Shown: in pieces, positions 1 through 12,372 of the stretch
Layout: every line of letters starts with the position of its first letter
How positions within the stretch are numbered: the stretch's first letter is position 1
Origin: Macrostomum hystrix
Lineage: Eukaryota > Platyhelminthes > Macrostomidae
Length of the DNA: 64,000 nucleotides
Assembly: GCA_950097015.1 (NCBI GenBank)
Contig: CATNEN010000039.1
Span: forward strand, 9,099,501 to 9,163,500
Direction: 5' to 3'
The notes under the pieces: model-generated
The model's input: the letters and a program-made list of their open reading frames with translations, nothing else
The model's database searches: none
Told to the model about the DNA's origin: nothing
Position numbers and translations under genes: made by a program

Positions 1-686
1 AGGTGAGAATCTGTAAGGATATAACCTGAGTACAGGTGAGAATCTGTGAGGATATAACCTGAGTACAGGTGAGAATCTGTGAGGATATAACCTGAGTACA
101 GGTGGGAATCTGTGAGGATAAAACCTGAGTACAGGTGAGAATCTGTGAGGTTATAACCTGAGTACAGGTGAGAATCTGTGAGGATATAACCTGAGTACAG
201 GTGAGAATCTGTGAGGATATAACCTGAGTACAGGTGAGAATCTGTGAGGTTATAACCTGAGTACAGGTGAGAATCTGTGAGGATATAACCTGAGTACAGG
301 TGGGAATCTGTGAGGATATAACCTGAGTACAGGTGAGAATCTGTGAGGATATAACCTGAGTACAGGTGAGAATCTGTGAGGATATAACCTGAGTACAGGT
401 GGGAATCTGTGAGGATATAACCTGAGTACAGGTGAGAATCTGTGAGGATATAACCTGAGTACAGGTGAGAATCTGTGAGGATATAACCTGAGTACAGGTG
501 AGAATCTGTGAGGATATAACCTGAGTACAGGTGGGAATCTGTGAGGATATAACCTGAGTACAGGTGAGAATCTGTGAGGATATAACCTGAGTACAGGTGA
601 GAATCTGTGAGGATATAACCTGAGTACAGGTGAGAATCTGTGAGGATATAACCTGAGTACAGGTGAGAATCTGTAAGGATATAACC
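1..686. repeat. 33-bp tandem array, about 20 copies
   Basis: Direct repeats of a 33-base unit containing ggtgagaatctgtgagg and ataacctgagtac run from the first base of the window, so the array continues outside it. Copies differ at one or two positions (gagaat or gggaat, ggatat or ggttat). There are no unique spacers, so this is a minisatellite and not a CRISPR array. Confidence 0.95.
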
Positions 687-1250
687 TTAGGTAAGTCCCG
701 ACGAAAAATAGGCAGAAAGTTCAAAGAAAATAATAAAATGACAAACTTATTCCGCGAGCAAAGACAGCAAGCACAGAGACATACAGACAATTTTATTTAT
801 TTGTTATAAAGAGGAGAGCGCCAGACATGACAATCAAAAGAAACACATAATATAGTTATTAGTTTAGGCTACAGTTGCAGAACGCAATCGAGAGTTAGTA
901 ATTTTTTCGTATTCAGAAATAAAATGGATCTGATTTCGCGTTGTGCGCAACTTACTTCTATGCAATATAATCGCGCTATAATATTCTATACACTCAGCAT
1001 GAGGTGCCGCAGACACTTGTGTAATGCCTACATAAAAAAAGCAAAAGTGAATTATTATAGACCGAAATTGGCTTCAATGATATGATTTCTATGCCTGGGT
1101 AAATCTAAAACACTACTAAAACAAATTGAAGGGACATTTTTGTTGAATAAAAAACAACTCTGATTACATGATCCGTAGGAGCGAGAGAGTGGGCCACAAG
1201 CCATGTGGCTATAAGCATTATTACTCGTACAAGAGGCCCATGTTTGTTAA
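687..1250. other. AT-rich spacer without recognisable gene
   Basis: Unique AT-rich sequence between two tandem arrays. No open frame or RNA fold could be supported. Confidence 0.5.
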
Positions 1251-1251
1251 A

Positions 1252-1975
1252 AGATTAAAGGAGGAGGAAGGAGGAATCGGATGAAGGGAGCGGATGAAAG
1301 TAGCGGATGAAGGGAGCGGTTGAAAGTAGCGGATGAAGGGAGCGGGAGGAGGAATCGGATGAAGGGAGCGGGAGGAGGAATCGGATGAAGGGAGCGGGAG
1401 TAGAAAGCGGATGAAGGGAGCGGGAGGAGGAATCGGATGAAGGGAGCGGGAGGAGGAATCGGATGAAGGGAGCGGGAGTAGAAAGCGGATGAAGGGAGCG
1501 GGAGGAGGAATCGGATGAAGGGACCGGGAGTAGAAAGCGGATGAAGGGAGCGGGGAGGAGGAAGCGGAGGAAAGTAGCGGATGAAATGAGCGGGAGGAGG
1601 AAGCGGATGAAGGGAGCGGGAGGAGGAAGCGGATGAAGGAAGCGGGAGGAGGAAGCGGAGGAAAGTAGCGGATGAAGGGAGCGGTAGGAGGAAGCGGATT
1701 AAGGGAGTGGGAGGTGGAAGCGAATGAAGGGAGCGGATGAAAGTAGCGGATGAGGGGAGCGGGAGGAGGAATCGGATTAAGGGAGCGGATGAAGGGAGCG
1801 GATGAAAGTAGCGGATGAAAGTAGCGGAATAAGGGAGCGGGAGGAGGAATCGGATGAAGTGAGCGGGAGGTGGAAGCGGATGAAGGGATGAATGAAAAAA
1901 ACACAGCGGAAGGAGGGACAGAAAGTGGATGGCTAGAGAGGAAGAACAAAGGAGAGGAAGAAGGGAGCGGAAGTA
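1252..1975. repeat. purine-rich minisatellite, about 26-bp unit
   Basis: Irregular tandem copies built from gaagggagcgggaggagg, aatcggat and gaaagtagcg. Two overlapping minus-strand frames of 242 and 263 codons stay open through it, coding only Pro/Ser/Phe-rich repeats (such as HPIPPPAPFIR). Both frames being open over the same DNA shows this comes from base composition and not from selection on a protein. Confidence 0.9.
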
Positions 1976-3082
1976 GACAGCGGAGGACGCAACTAGGATA
2001 TTGTCAGCGTGAAGAACAGAGAAACGTATATTATCCACGAATCTGATCAGGCTCTAGAAAATTGAGTAGCACTTGTCAATCAAATTGAATTGGGTCTATA
2101 AAAACTTGATCAGCACGCAATTAGGTATGCATTTAAAATAATCAACGAGAAACAAGCACACGCAGCAGGGGCAGAAAGAAAAAAGTTTGAGTAGTTTTAT
2201 TTAGTCTGAGAATAGCAACCGATAAATACGCTTTAGCAATGGGAAAACCATTATGCAACAAAAATTCCCATTGCAGCCTGCAGATTGTGCTATCAAAGCA
2301 AGTCTCTAATAACAAAACAGAAAATTGGGAGTGCTAGCAACACGCGCGAATGCAAAGCAACACGCATAATTAGTGAATCAATCTTTATACAACAACAACA
2401 ACAAGACGGAATGCCAGGTTCTTTTTATCAATAAAAAAACAACAAAAATGGACCGCAGTAGAAGAGATGTAAAAGAGGAAACAAGCAGTTTTAGTGGTGC
2501 AATTTCTGAGCTAAGAAGCTGCTCTTCCGCGGAGTTCACGCGCTGGGGTGGACTTTAAGGCAAGCCGAACATTAACAAACCTACTAAATCGTTATTGACA
2601 GTTTTAATAATGTTACAGTTTACACACTACTTGCAGTAGCAGCTATGTGCTTCCTAAGAAAATCAACAAAACATATTAAAAATCTTTAAAAAAACACAAA
2701 CATAAAACCACTGCGCCACATAAGCAATCTGATTTCTGAAGATTAATCTTTGTAGAATAATAAAACAGTGTTATTCTAAAAAAAGCAAAACAGCAATTCA
2801 CCATTAATATATCAGCAGGCACGTGATTTTTCTAGAAAGGTAAATATGTGGCTATGATAATAAAAAGTAGCAGCCAATACCTTCGCAAATAGTTGAGGCG
2901 ATAAAAATGAGCACACAAAGGGGCTTGCAGAAACAGCAACAAAATAGATTTGGGAGCATGGATAAAATGAGGATCACAAGAGGATCAGGTGACAGGACTT
3001 GGAACCTGGAATCAGGTGGGATAAGGAAGCAGATAATAGGATTTGGGATCAGGTGAGAGTATTTAGGATCTTGGATTGAATG
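1976..3082. other. AT-rich spacer without recognisable gene
   Basis: Mostly A-rich non-coding sequence. A 61-codon plus frame at 2373-2558 has no recognisable features and is not called. Nothing else was seen. Confidence 0.5.
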
Positions 3083-3352
3083 CAGAGATTTTGAAATTAG
3101 GGATCAGATGGGGATATTTGGAATTAGGGATCAGATGGGGATATTTGGAGTTAGGGATCAAATGGGGATATTTGGAATTAGGGATCAGATGGGGATATTT
3201 GGAATTAGGGATCAAATGGGGATATTTGGAATTAGGGATCAGATGGGGATATTTTGAATTAGGGATCAGATGGGGATATTTGGAGTTAGGGATCAGATGG
3301 GGATATTTGGAGTTAGGGATCAGATGAGGATATTTCGAATTAGGGATCAGAG
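3083..3352. repeat. 27-bp tandem array, about 10 copies
   Basis: Unit contains gggatcagatggggatattt followed by ggaatta or ggagtta. Because 27 is a multiple of three, both strands show open frames (83 and 98 codons) of a repeated nonapeptide. I treat these as by-products. Confidence 0.92.
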
Positions 3353-3710
3353 ATACCATTTTCAGATTTCACAATGAAGGGACACCGCTGTGCAAGCAAC
3401 ATCGGGTATCCATAGTTGAACTAAAACAGTAGTAACAAGGGAGATTGCAGACAAACAAATAAATAAATTTGGCCTGTTATTTCGCGATTTTCTGAGAGAA
3501 GAAAACCAAGCAAAATGTGGGAACAATTACTTAAAAATAATGAGTAGCAGCAACGGCAGCAGCAAGTCACAATTCCTCTCAATAAATAAAAACCCTACAC
3601 ACAATGAGAAATAGCAATGCATGAGAAATTAGGCAAAGGCCATCAGAAACAATGATGAATGAAAATCATAAAATTTTTATCTTACTAAATTAAAAGCAGC
3701 CAAAAAATTC
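3353..3710. other. probable 3' flank of the TDG gene
   Basis: AT-rich non-coding stretch downstream (on the minus strand) of the TDG stop codon. It probably includes the 3' UTR. No clear AATAAA was found on the minus strand. Confidence 0.4.
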
Positions 3711-6700
3711 CTAAAGCGTAGTGTAGGTCAGTTCCTGCCTGTCAATAGAGGCGGCGCCCGGAGCGGTCCCAGCCGATGGAGCGGCGCCGCCGGCGGCCAC
3801 GGAGGAGGTGCTAGCGGGCAGGGCAGGGATGCCGGAGACAGCCTGGGTGGCGACGCTGGGCGCGGCTGCCATAGCGGCTGTGGCAACTGAAGTAGCCAAC
3901 TGGCTGGGATCTGACACCAGCAGCAGGTTGGTGAAGTTCGGGAAGCCCAGCTGCTGGCCGCTGATTAGCTGGAATGATGGAGCAGCCGCTGCGCCCCAAG
4001 CGTCAACGGCTCCGCCTGCCGCTGCCGCTGGCTGATAATAGAAAGGCTGGCAGAGCTGCCACTCGCCCTGCTGATTAATCACCGCGTATTGCGGAGTGCC
4101 AGCGAATGACGTAATGTTAGGCAGGCTGGCTATCACCTGCTGCTGCTGATGCTGTTGAATGATTTGATGCTGCTGCTGATGCTGCAGGTACTGCTGTTGT
4201 TGTAGAGCTTGCTGCTGCTGCTGCTGCTGCTGCTGCATGAGCTGAATATAATATGGATTTATACAATGCTTTTGCTTAGTCAAACATAGTAATTAAGCAA
4301 AAGCTGCCCGACAATAAAGAAAAAAACTTTCACCTGCTGTTGCTGTTGCTGCTCCTGTTTCATCGAGGCAACCTGAAGCAGCACAGTTTGCTGCTGCTGC
4401 TGCTGTTGTTGTTGCTGAGCATTTTGAGCAGTCTGAGCAGCGTTAGCAGCCCCACCAGACGCTGCTTTAGATTTTGCAGTGCGTCCGCGTTTCTTCTTTG
4501 GCTCCGAGTTACCATCGCCTCCGCTGCCACTTTGAGCTGTGCTGCCGCCTCCACCGCCCGCGACAGCGCTTTGAACAGCTTCGCCGCCGCTGCCATCTGT
4601 GTTGGCGCCGCCTGTGGCCGCTGCGGCGGCTGCGTCGGCTTTACGCTGTCGGCGACGCTCAGCTTTGAGCACAGATTTGGGATCAGGCTGGCTAACGCGC
4701 ATCTCAGTGTAGTCAGTGAACACCTGGCAGGATTGCCGATTAGTTTCTTCAACAAATGCCACTTGCAAACCATTAGACTAGATATACGAGCCGTACCTTA
4801 GACTAGACTAGATATCCCATAGTAGACTGTACTAGATATCCCATAGACCATTCTAGATATCCCATAGACTACACTAGATATCACATATAGACACTTACAA
4901 GATATCCCATAGACTATACTAGATATCCCATAGACTATAATAGATATCCCATAGACAATTCTAGATATCCCATAGACAATACTAGATATCCCATAGACAA
5001 TACTAGATATCCCATAGACAATACTAGATATCCCATAGACAATACTAGATATCCCATAGACAATTCTAGATATCCCATAGACAATTCTAGATATCCCATA
5101 GACAATACTAGATATCCCATAGACAATACTAGATATCCCATAGACTATACTAGATATCCCATAGACAATACTAGATATCCCATAGACAATACTAGATATC
5201 CCATAGACAATACTAGATATCCCATAGACTAGATGAGAAATCGGCTCACCAGCTCAGAGTCGGGCACAGGTCCGGTGCGGCCCAGAATCTGGTCGCGCAT
5301 TTTGCGCAGCGCAATGTAGAAGGGCAGCTTGTCGGCAGCGCGAGGCAGCTGGGCGCACCTGGCGCTTGAGGAGGGCATGACGAACACAGGGATATCGCCG
5401 GAGCCTGGCAACGGTTCGGGCTGCTTGCCCATGTAGAAGTTCTTGTTGCCAACAAACGCCTCGTAGATGCCTTGAAAGAAATCAATGAAAATTGTCTTTT
5501 TAAAGCAATATTTCCTTTTACTGTTTTAAAGTGAAAATGTAATGTTTGACAGATATGTTATTAGAAGAAATTTATTTCATTTAAATAAATAGAAAAAAGT
5601 AGCTGACCTTTTCCGTTGAAGACAGCAATTTTAGGCTTGTGTCGTTTTAACTTTTGAAGCAAAATTTCAGCGCCCTCTTTCATCTCCTTCCTGAAAAGTC
5701 AAGTGAATAATTGGGCTAGACGGGTCTTATGTACATTGGGTGTGAAAATTGGTGCGGTCGAATGTACATTCAGGGTGTAAATAATGGATAGAACGAATGT
5801 AAATTGAGGGTAAGAGAAATGGTGGGGTGATGTGGGGGTGAGAATTACACTAAGGGTTTAAAGTCTGACGAGTAACAAATGTGCCTTTAGTCGTTGAATA
5901 TCAAAATTCTTACCTTGTCAACTCAGCTGCGCCTTTAATCGGCCGAGTGACGACATTGGTGAAGCCGATGCCGTACTCGCAGATCCGGTAGTCGTCGTGG
6001 CAGGTGAGCGTGTCGTTAATGAGGCCACTCTCGGTGAGGCAGGACCAGAAATGGTTGCCGGGGCCGGCGTAGTGGTGCCCGGCGTACACGGAGGTCAGCA
6101 TGGGGTTGATGCCGATCTGACAATTAGCATTTGGCATCATTGGTATCATCAAATACTAACAATGCTACTATCAGTAGCTATAACAATGCTTCTGTCAAGT
6201 AGTACTAAAAGTACATATATAACTTTTATTCCGAATTTCTCACCACGACAATGTCCAGTCCGTCGGCGAGGACGTCAGGCAAGGCCGTGACGGTGCTGGG
6301 CAGCGGCTGGTTTCTCTCGTCTACCAGCAGCTGATTGCGGAATCTGTCGCAGCGGGGGCAGGAGCCGATGGCCGTCAGCTCCAGGCGCTGCCGCTTCGTC
6401 AGCAGGCTGGGAGAATGGCAAGGTGGGAGATAGGATTTCTGTGTCAGCGAACTGGGAGATGGGGATGGCTGTGTCAGCAAGCTGTGAGATGGGGATAGCT
6501 GTGTCAGCAGCTGGGAGATGGGATATCTGTGTCAGCTGGGAGATGGGATATCTGTGTCAGCAGCTGGGAGATGGGGAAGGCTGTGTCAGCAGCTGGGAGA
6601 TGGGATATCTGTGTCAGCCGGGAGATGGGGAAGGCTGTGTCAGCAAGCTGTGAGATTGGATAGCTGTGTCAGCAAGCTGTGAGATGGGGATATCTGTGTC

Positions 6701-7805
6701 AGCAGCTGGGAGATGGGGAAGGCTGTGTCAGCAGCTGGGAGATGGGATATCTGTGTCAGCCGGGAGATGGGGAAGGCTGTGTCAGCAAGCTGTGAGATTG
6801 GATAGCTGTGTCAGCAAGCTGTGAGATGGGGATATCTGTGTCAGCAGCTGGGAGATGGGGAAGGCTGTGTCAGCAGCTGGGAGATGGGATATCTGTGTCA
6901 GCCGGGAGATGGGGAAGGCTGTGTCAGCAAGCTGTGAGATGGGATAGCTGTGTCAGCAAGCTGTGAGATGGGGATAGCTGTGTAAGCAGCTGGGAGATCG
7001 GATATCTGTGTCAGCTGGGAGATGGGGAAGGCTGTGTCAGCTGGGAGATGGGGAAGGCTGTGTCAGCTGGGAGATGGGGAAGGCTGTGTCAGCAGCTGGG
7101 AGATCGGATATCTGTGTCAGCTGGGAGATGGGGAAGGCTGTGTCAGCGAACTGGGAGATGGGGATGGCTGTGAGAATCAAACAGAATCTCCCAACAGCTG
7201 GGAGAATGGCAAGGTGGGAGATGGGGAAGGCTGTGTCAGCAAACTGGGAGAATGGCAAGGTGGGAGATGGGGAAGGCTGTGTCAGCAAACTGGGAGAATG
7301 GCAAGGTGGGACATTGGGATGGCTGTGTCAGCTGTGGATAGCAGTCTTGGGAACATGAGAATAAGAGGAGATTGACAAACCTTTCAACATTCTTTGCACC
7401 AGGTGGAATAACAAGCGGCTTGTTCAGTTGCTGCTGCTGCTGTTGCTGCATTAGCTGCTGTTGCTGCTGCATGAGCAACATGTGCTGCTGCTGCTGCTGT
7501 GGAGTGGCTGGAGGGGTTGGCAAGTGCACAGAGGTGACAGATGAGCTTGGCTGGGACACAGGACTCATCAGGTGATTGCCTTGGTGCTGCTGCTGGTGAA
7601 CGATGATTCCTGACTGATCGCCATTCACCATGGCAACTGGGGCGTTTTGGACAATCATTGACGGCTGCTGCTGCTGCTGCTGCTGCTGAGAGGGATAAGC
7701 GGCGCCAGCAGCGGCGTGGTGATAGGCCGGGGCAAAAGACTGCGCTGATTGGTGCACAGCAGCGGCAGAAGTCGGTAGCGTCAGTGCCTGACCCGCCGCA
7801 CTCAT
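3711..7805 (-). CDS. TDG: thymine DNA glycosylase (TDG), Gln-rich ends
   Basis: Predicted mismatch-specific uracil/thymine DNA glycosylase, a nuclear base-excision repair enzyme that removes T or U from G mispairs. Exons on the minus strand: 7805-7381, 6406-6244, 6116-5914, 5690-5608, 5470-5250, 4723-4334, 4241-3711. All junctions are GT-AG and in phase, giving 671 aa. The catalytic core is in exons 2-5: LPDVLADGLDIVV, then IGINPML with the catalytic Asn of the GINP motif, GHHYAGPGNHFW, YGIGFTNVV, KIAVFNGKGIYEAF, and the second active-site motif VMPSSSARCAQ. Unlike typical TDG the residue after GINP is Met, not Gly. Residues 1-140 and the last 300 are rich in Gln and Ala; a basic patch (KKKRGR) in exon 6 could be a nuclear signal. 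The start was taken at the first in-frame ATG of exon 1, which follows CCAGC; an upstream exon cannot be excluded. The human enzyme is about 410 aa, so the extensions are large. Confidence 0.9.
4790..5232. repeat. 21-bp tandem array in TDG intron 5
   Basis: About 20 copies of a unit containing agatatcccatagacaata fill the intron between TDG exons 5 and 6. The array runs nearly to both splice sites. The minus-strand 68-codon frame (MGYLVLS repeated) is a by-product. Confidence 0.93.
6425..7345. repeat. minisatellite in TDG intron 1
   Basis: Irregular copies of about 28-30 bases built from gctgggagatggg, gaaggctgtgtcagc and gatatctgtgtcagc occupy almost all of the intron between TDG exons 1 and 2. 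Longer blocks of several units are themselves duplicated (6590-6720, 6720-6850 and 6850-6970 are near copies). Open frames here are by-products. Confidence 0.92.
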
Positions 7806-8773
7806 GCTGGCCAGCGTGTTGTCACTGATTGCAGTCGAGCGCAATTTTGTGAACAGAACAGAACACAAGGTTTTTGCTGGCTTATTACCTTTATGTGAGC
7901 CGATATCGCCTGTTGTAAGCTCAGCCTTATCTAAAAAAGCAGCAGTTAGCAGAACGGAGACGGAGATGGCTAATGCAGAGATCAGCTGAAAGGTTAAGAT
8001 ACATTAAGGCGTAATTTAGTGTTTAGGAAAATAAATGAGATCTGATAACTATCAAGGCAGCTAGAAGTTAACAAGGAAAACGGAAGTGTACTTGTGTTAC
8101 TAACTTAGTATTGTTTTTAACAGTTAGTATGAACAAGAGAAAGTTTTATATTTTATAATACTAATATATATGAATTAAACAATTATGTACCTCATTTATC
8201 TAATATGTCATATTAGTATAATAAAATCTTGATTTATAATTTAATCTAATTTTTCTTAGTAAAGTAGTTTAAATTTCCAAATATGATGGACCAAATGAAC
8301 ACAAACTGGAATAGTAAAATGCAATAGTCAATGCAATATGTCAATAAACTATAATAATATAATGAATAACAATACTATAACTTATATACTATATGCCAAT
8401 TAAAATTTTCAGCCATAAAAAGTTATTTATAACAGCAAAAACAATTCTTCTGGCATACAAAATAACCCCTAATGATTAATATTTTGCTTTGGTCACTGTT
8501 AAAATTATATTTTGTCAAAATTAAAATATTGCTAGCTGTCCTCACACAATAATGGATACACTAAGCTGCTTAGTATGAAAACTAAGACTTATTCAGTTAT
8601 TTTTTACAAAATTAAAGTGGAAAAGCCAATAACAAATCCTGTGAGTAAAAATAGCAAAAATAACAAACTAACAAATAACAATTGCATAGCATAGTGAGTA
8701 TCATTTCATATTTATTGGTATGAGGCAATGGGGATAAGTGTTGCCTATCTATAAGCCTCATGGCCACAGAGCA
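7806..8773. other. 5' flank of TDG, AT-rich
   Basis: Upstream of the TDG start on the minus strand, then AT-rich spacer. It probably holds the promoter and any 5' UTR exon, but no TATA box or CpG-rich stretch stands out. Confidence 0.35.
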
Positions 8774-8848
8774 TGCCAGAAATTTCTGGTATAGATTTCA
8801 ATTACTAGTGTACACAAGTGTAGAAATTGATTTTCTGTACTTCTGGCA
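8774..8848 (+). other. hairpin, miRNA-precursor-like
   Basis: An imperfect inverted repeat of about 75 bases: tgccagaa pairs with ttctggca at the base, and the arms gtatagatttcaatta and taattgaaa-like sequence pair further in with mismatches around a loop near 8808-8816. Size and mismatches would suit a pre-miRNA or a small palindromic MITE. Several other short palindromes flank it (for example ggcaatggggataagtgttgcc), which favours the MITE reading. Confidence 0.25.
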
Positions 8849-9002
8849 ATGGTAAAATTGATATCATGTGGAAAGGGACCAGAGCATGAGCCCCACAGTA
8901 TAATCAATAAGTTACATAACCTATAAATATAGTAAAAATAGAGGACATTGAGTAAGCATGAGGTTACATTATTATTTGTAGGAGGGCGATAGGCAATTGC
9001 AC

Positions 9003-9310
9003 ATCATTTAGTAACACTAGACCTACAGCCAGCAAGGAAGTGATTCTGCCCATTTGCTAATTCCTAAGCACACACTCACACAGATACCAAACACAAACAT
9101 ATTCTCACATAGTTCTGTACACCTGCCCTGACTTTTAGATTGTCAGGCAGTGTACACTTCACAGTGCCTTATAGGGTTCATCCTCAATGGCATAAAATAC
9201 ACAACAAGCCCCTATGCTTTCTCTCTACACTATACCCAAATTTAATGTGGCCTCACTGCAGAGTAAAGCAGAGTTAAGGGACCTTCATGCAAGAGGCAAA
9301 TGGGTGACCT
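9003..9310 (-). mobile_element. SINE-like repeat, family A
   Basis: This block resembles 29270-29540 over its length: cactagacctacagccagc, a central gtacacctgccctgactttt, cagtgtaca, ggcataaaatacacaacaag, and a final agggacctt-catgcaagag. Related pieces lie at 18820-18962, 33475-33580 and 61385-61445. The tRNA-like head at the right end of the 18.9 kb copy sets the orientation as minus. Divergence from the 29 kb copy shows it is old. Confidence 0.5.
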
Positions 9311-10149
9311 ACCTACTGACCCTTATTTATATATATTTATTTATATACTTATAAATATATGCTTTTTTATAAAAAGTTAGCCTTTTTTACTCTTCTAAAA
9401 TATACTTACATGTAAAATTATTCTTATTTAAGCATTTTGTGGAATTATTAAAGTCTACTGTTTATTTCACTTTATAGCACTCTTGCAAACATTGGTTATA
9501 GTTTGTTAAATTTTATGCTTTAGATTAAACCTTTCAAATATACACTTCTTTTATTCTGGGTACTGATACTGTTATACAGAATTTTTTTTTGAAGCAACTG
9601 GTATACAGGTGCAATTAGTTACAGCTAGCTCTGGTCTGCAACTTATATTATAATTGCAATGGTATATTGAATGTTTAATGAAAATCATTATTACAAGTTT
9701 AATGCACAGCATATTATGACTAATAGTTAATTTATAGTTGTTACTAATAGTACTTAACTTATGTTATGATTATAGAAAAAGCTAACAATTCCATTAAATG
9801 AGTATAATCACTGAAAAGTTAAAAGTTTTAAACTGTTATAGATACAAACTTACTTTAGACTTTTACTTCAACCATTTACAGTTTTTAAGCTATGCATGTT
9901 GCAGAAAAGTGCAACTGTCCAGTAATTTTATCTTTAGTCTCTATTTATTTCTCATCACGGCTTTGATGCGCTCACCACTCCATTCAATTAATGTACATGT
10001 AGTAACTTATTGATTGCCTAACATCTTGCTATTGTCAGCCATGCGCCTTAGCTATAACCCTGTCATGACCCACCCCTCCCTTATCGGTTTATGCCCCTGT
10101 TAGCACAATAAATTAACTGTTCAAGGCCTAGAGCTTCTACTGGAGCTTG
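9311..10149. other. AT-rich spacer
   Basis: Low-complexity AT-rich DNA (tatttatatatatttattt near 9325). A 71-codon frame at 9798-10013 shows no recognisable features. No gene was seen. Confidence 0.45.
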
Positions 10150-10815
10150 TTTAATGGAATACAGGACAGTTCGGTAACAGACAGTTCGGTAACAGACAGT
10201 TCGGTAACACTCAAGGACAGTTCAGTAACATACAGGAGACAGTTCGGTAACACACCGGGGACAGTTCGGTAACAATTGAAAGTCAATAAAATCAATCTAG
10301 GTTTGTTCTAACAATGTATCTACTATCGTTGCTAGGACACAACTGACTGATGTTACTGATGTATCTGAAACTGACACGTCATTTAGAGTGTGCAAGTAGG
10401 GTAAAGGCTCGTTCAAAGGGATGTACAAAGGGATGAAAAATTAGTGCAAATTGTGTGATCACACGAAATTTGGCCTCACTTGATGACTGTATGAATGACT
10501 TGATGACGGTACATTGTCGCTATTTGACACCCAAATGTGAAATATGTAACATGCAAAATGCAACCTCATACTCATATTTCGAAAAGCTAAATATGGTTCG
10601 AAGTGCTATTGACTTTACTTTGTAACTTTACCAAACTAAACATAAAATAATTTCGCAAAAAAACCCTTCCGATCCAGTTTAATCAATTGTTACCGAACTG
10701 TCCCTTGATATGTTACCGAACTGTCCTGTGGTGTTACCGAACTGTCCTGTGGTGTTACCGAACTGTCTGTTACCGAATTGTCTGTTACCGAATTGTCCTG
10801 TTACCGTTTAATGTC
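10150..10815. mobile_element. foldback element with repeated ends
   Basis: The left arm (10160-10275) carries about six direct copies of gacagttcggtaaca. The right arm (10690-10805) carries seven copies of the inverse, gttaccgaactgtc. The arms are therefore inverted relative to each other around an AT-rich centre of about 410 bases. The outer edges also match in inverted sense (gtttaatggaatacaggaca at the left, the inverse of tgtcctgttaccgtttaatg at the right). No transposase frame lies inside, so it is non-autonomous. It belongs to the foldback/long-TIR class; the superfamily is unknown. Confidence 0.75.
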
Positions 10816-11780
10816 ACCTAAACAATCACTCTTAAGTCCAAGTTTATTCATAATGTGCAATCAATGGTATATCTGCTTCACATTGTGTTAAATATAATGT
10901 TAGACCTAATTTCCTAAAAGTTTAACATAATAGTATGGTATAAAATTTTTGCAATATGCTTATATGCTAACAATAAGTATATTTTCAATTAAAACTTGCC
11001 TTCAATTGAAAATTTAAATTCTACAGTCTCATTAAATTGAAATTTACCAATTAATATCACTTTCAAGACAAAAGTTTGAATTCAGACTCAAAGTGATATC
11101 AACCTTTATTTTATAAAGGTCCATTTGATATGCTATATTAGCTATTTAAATAACAAGTAATTTAGTTTACTCATTAATTGTGACTTATGTATTTTATGGG
11201 GAATGGATTTAACTTTAAACTAGGCCTGCTTTGTAAAACGTAAGACGATTTGAAAGATAATTGGATTTTAGTTCATTAAGATGAAAATTTTGGACGACAG
11301 TGATAGTAATAATATGCTATATGCCAAGCTAATTTACAATCACAACGGATCTCACAAGGGTGTAAACTGTGTTATGGATAATAGTCTAATATATATAGAT
11401 ACAGAAAGACAGGTCGACGTGAACAGTTAATCAATAACGTTTAGTTCCTTTTATAAACTACAAATACTGCCTACAAATATAATAGATATACGATATGTAT
11501 GAACATATTTAGGCATGACAATTGCCGCCCACCAAAGCAGTCTTTAGCATTTTCACACAGAATTTGTAGGAAAGGTATTAGAAAATATGTAAATCGTCAA
11601 AAGTCAAATCTTTAGATATTCTAACTATAGCAATCTTCATAACTAAATGCAAGGGCACAAAGAACATAAAGTTGTCAGTTTGATTGGTCATAATAAAAAC
11701 TATATTCATTGCAAATTTTATTTTTCTCACAATTTGTTATATTTTATGCTTCTTTATTGTTTTTTCTACGGTGTTTGGAG
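10816..11780. other. AT-rich spacer
   Basis: AT-rich non-coding sequence with no supported gene. A 61-codon hydrophobic frame overlaps its right end and the next repeat; I do not call it. Confidence 0.45.
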
Positions 11781-11988
11781 GGGTCCTAGTCATTTCGTCA
11801 ACTGCCGTTTCGTCAACTGACCATTTCGTCAACTCTAGTTTTACATTGGTCGTTTCGTCAACTGGTTAATAAGGCGGTCTCACAACTTGGTCACTTCGTC
11901 AACTGGCCAATAAGACGATCTCCAACCTTGGTCACTTCGTCAACTGTCGAATGGGAACCTCTACAATCTTGGTCACTTCGTCAACTGC
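11781..11988. repeat. short array of ttcgtcaactg motifs
   Basis: Seven copies of (t/c)ttcgtcaact occur in about 200 bases. The last ones sit in a longer unit, ttggtcacttcgtcaactg, spaced 50-60 bases apart. The pattern resembles the subterminal arrays of the foldback elements at 10.2 and 56-60 kb, but no inverted partner was found within the window. Confidence 0.7.
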
Positions 11989-12372
11989 CAATGCCAATTG
12001 CTAATTATTCCATTAACTTCTCCGAGCTCCCGAATTCAATGCGCTTTCGTTATCTTAACAAAAAAGATCTTAACAACGATATCTTAGAAAATTATCGCAG
12101 CGCGACAGAAGAACCTCTGGCAGGCTGTCCAAATTCAATTCATGTGAAGTATATTTCGCATTGGCTTAGGGAAAATGTTAAACAGAATAATATTATTGAC
12201 ATGCATGGTGGCAAGGCGCATACTGCAGAGAATGGGAGCAGAGAGAGTCATGCAGCACGATGCAAATAGGTAGGTACTATTTAAACACAGTAAATATTAG
12301 AGGCATTACAGATAACAAGGTGTTTGTGCAAGTAATATCCGCCCATGAAAGTCTTTCTTGTCTGTTCCGCAC

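Noticed and set aside
1-686. CRISPR-like regular 33-bp repeats
   Set aside because: No unique spacers between repeats, and the context is eukaryotic.
1221-2038. Minus-strand frames of 242 and 263 codons, Pro/Ser/Phe-rich
   Set aside because: Two different frames are open over the same tandem repeat; the proteins are simple translations of the unit and have no other support.
4340-4801. Plus-strand frame of 153 codons opposite TDG exon 6
   Set aside because: It is the mirror of a CAG-rich coding exon; Leu runs come from antisense CAG repeats.
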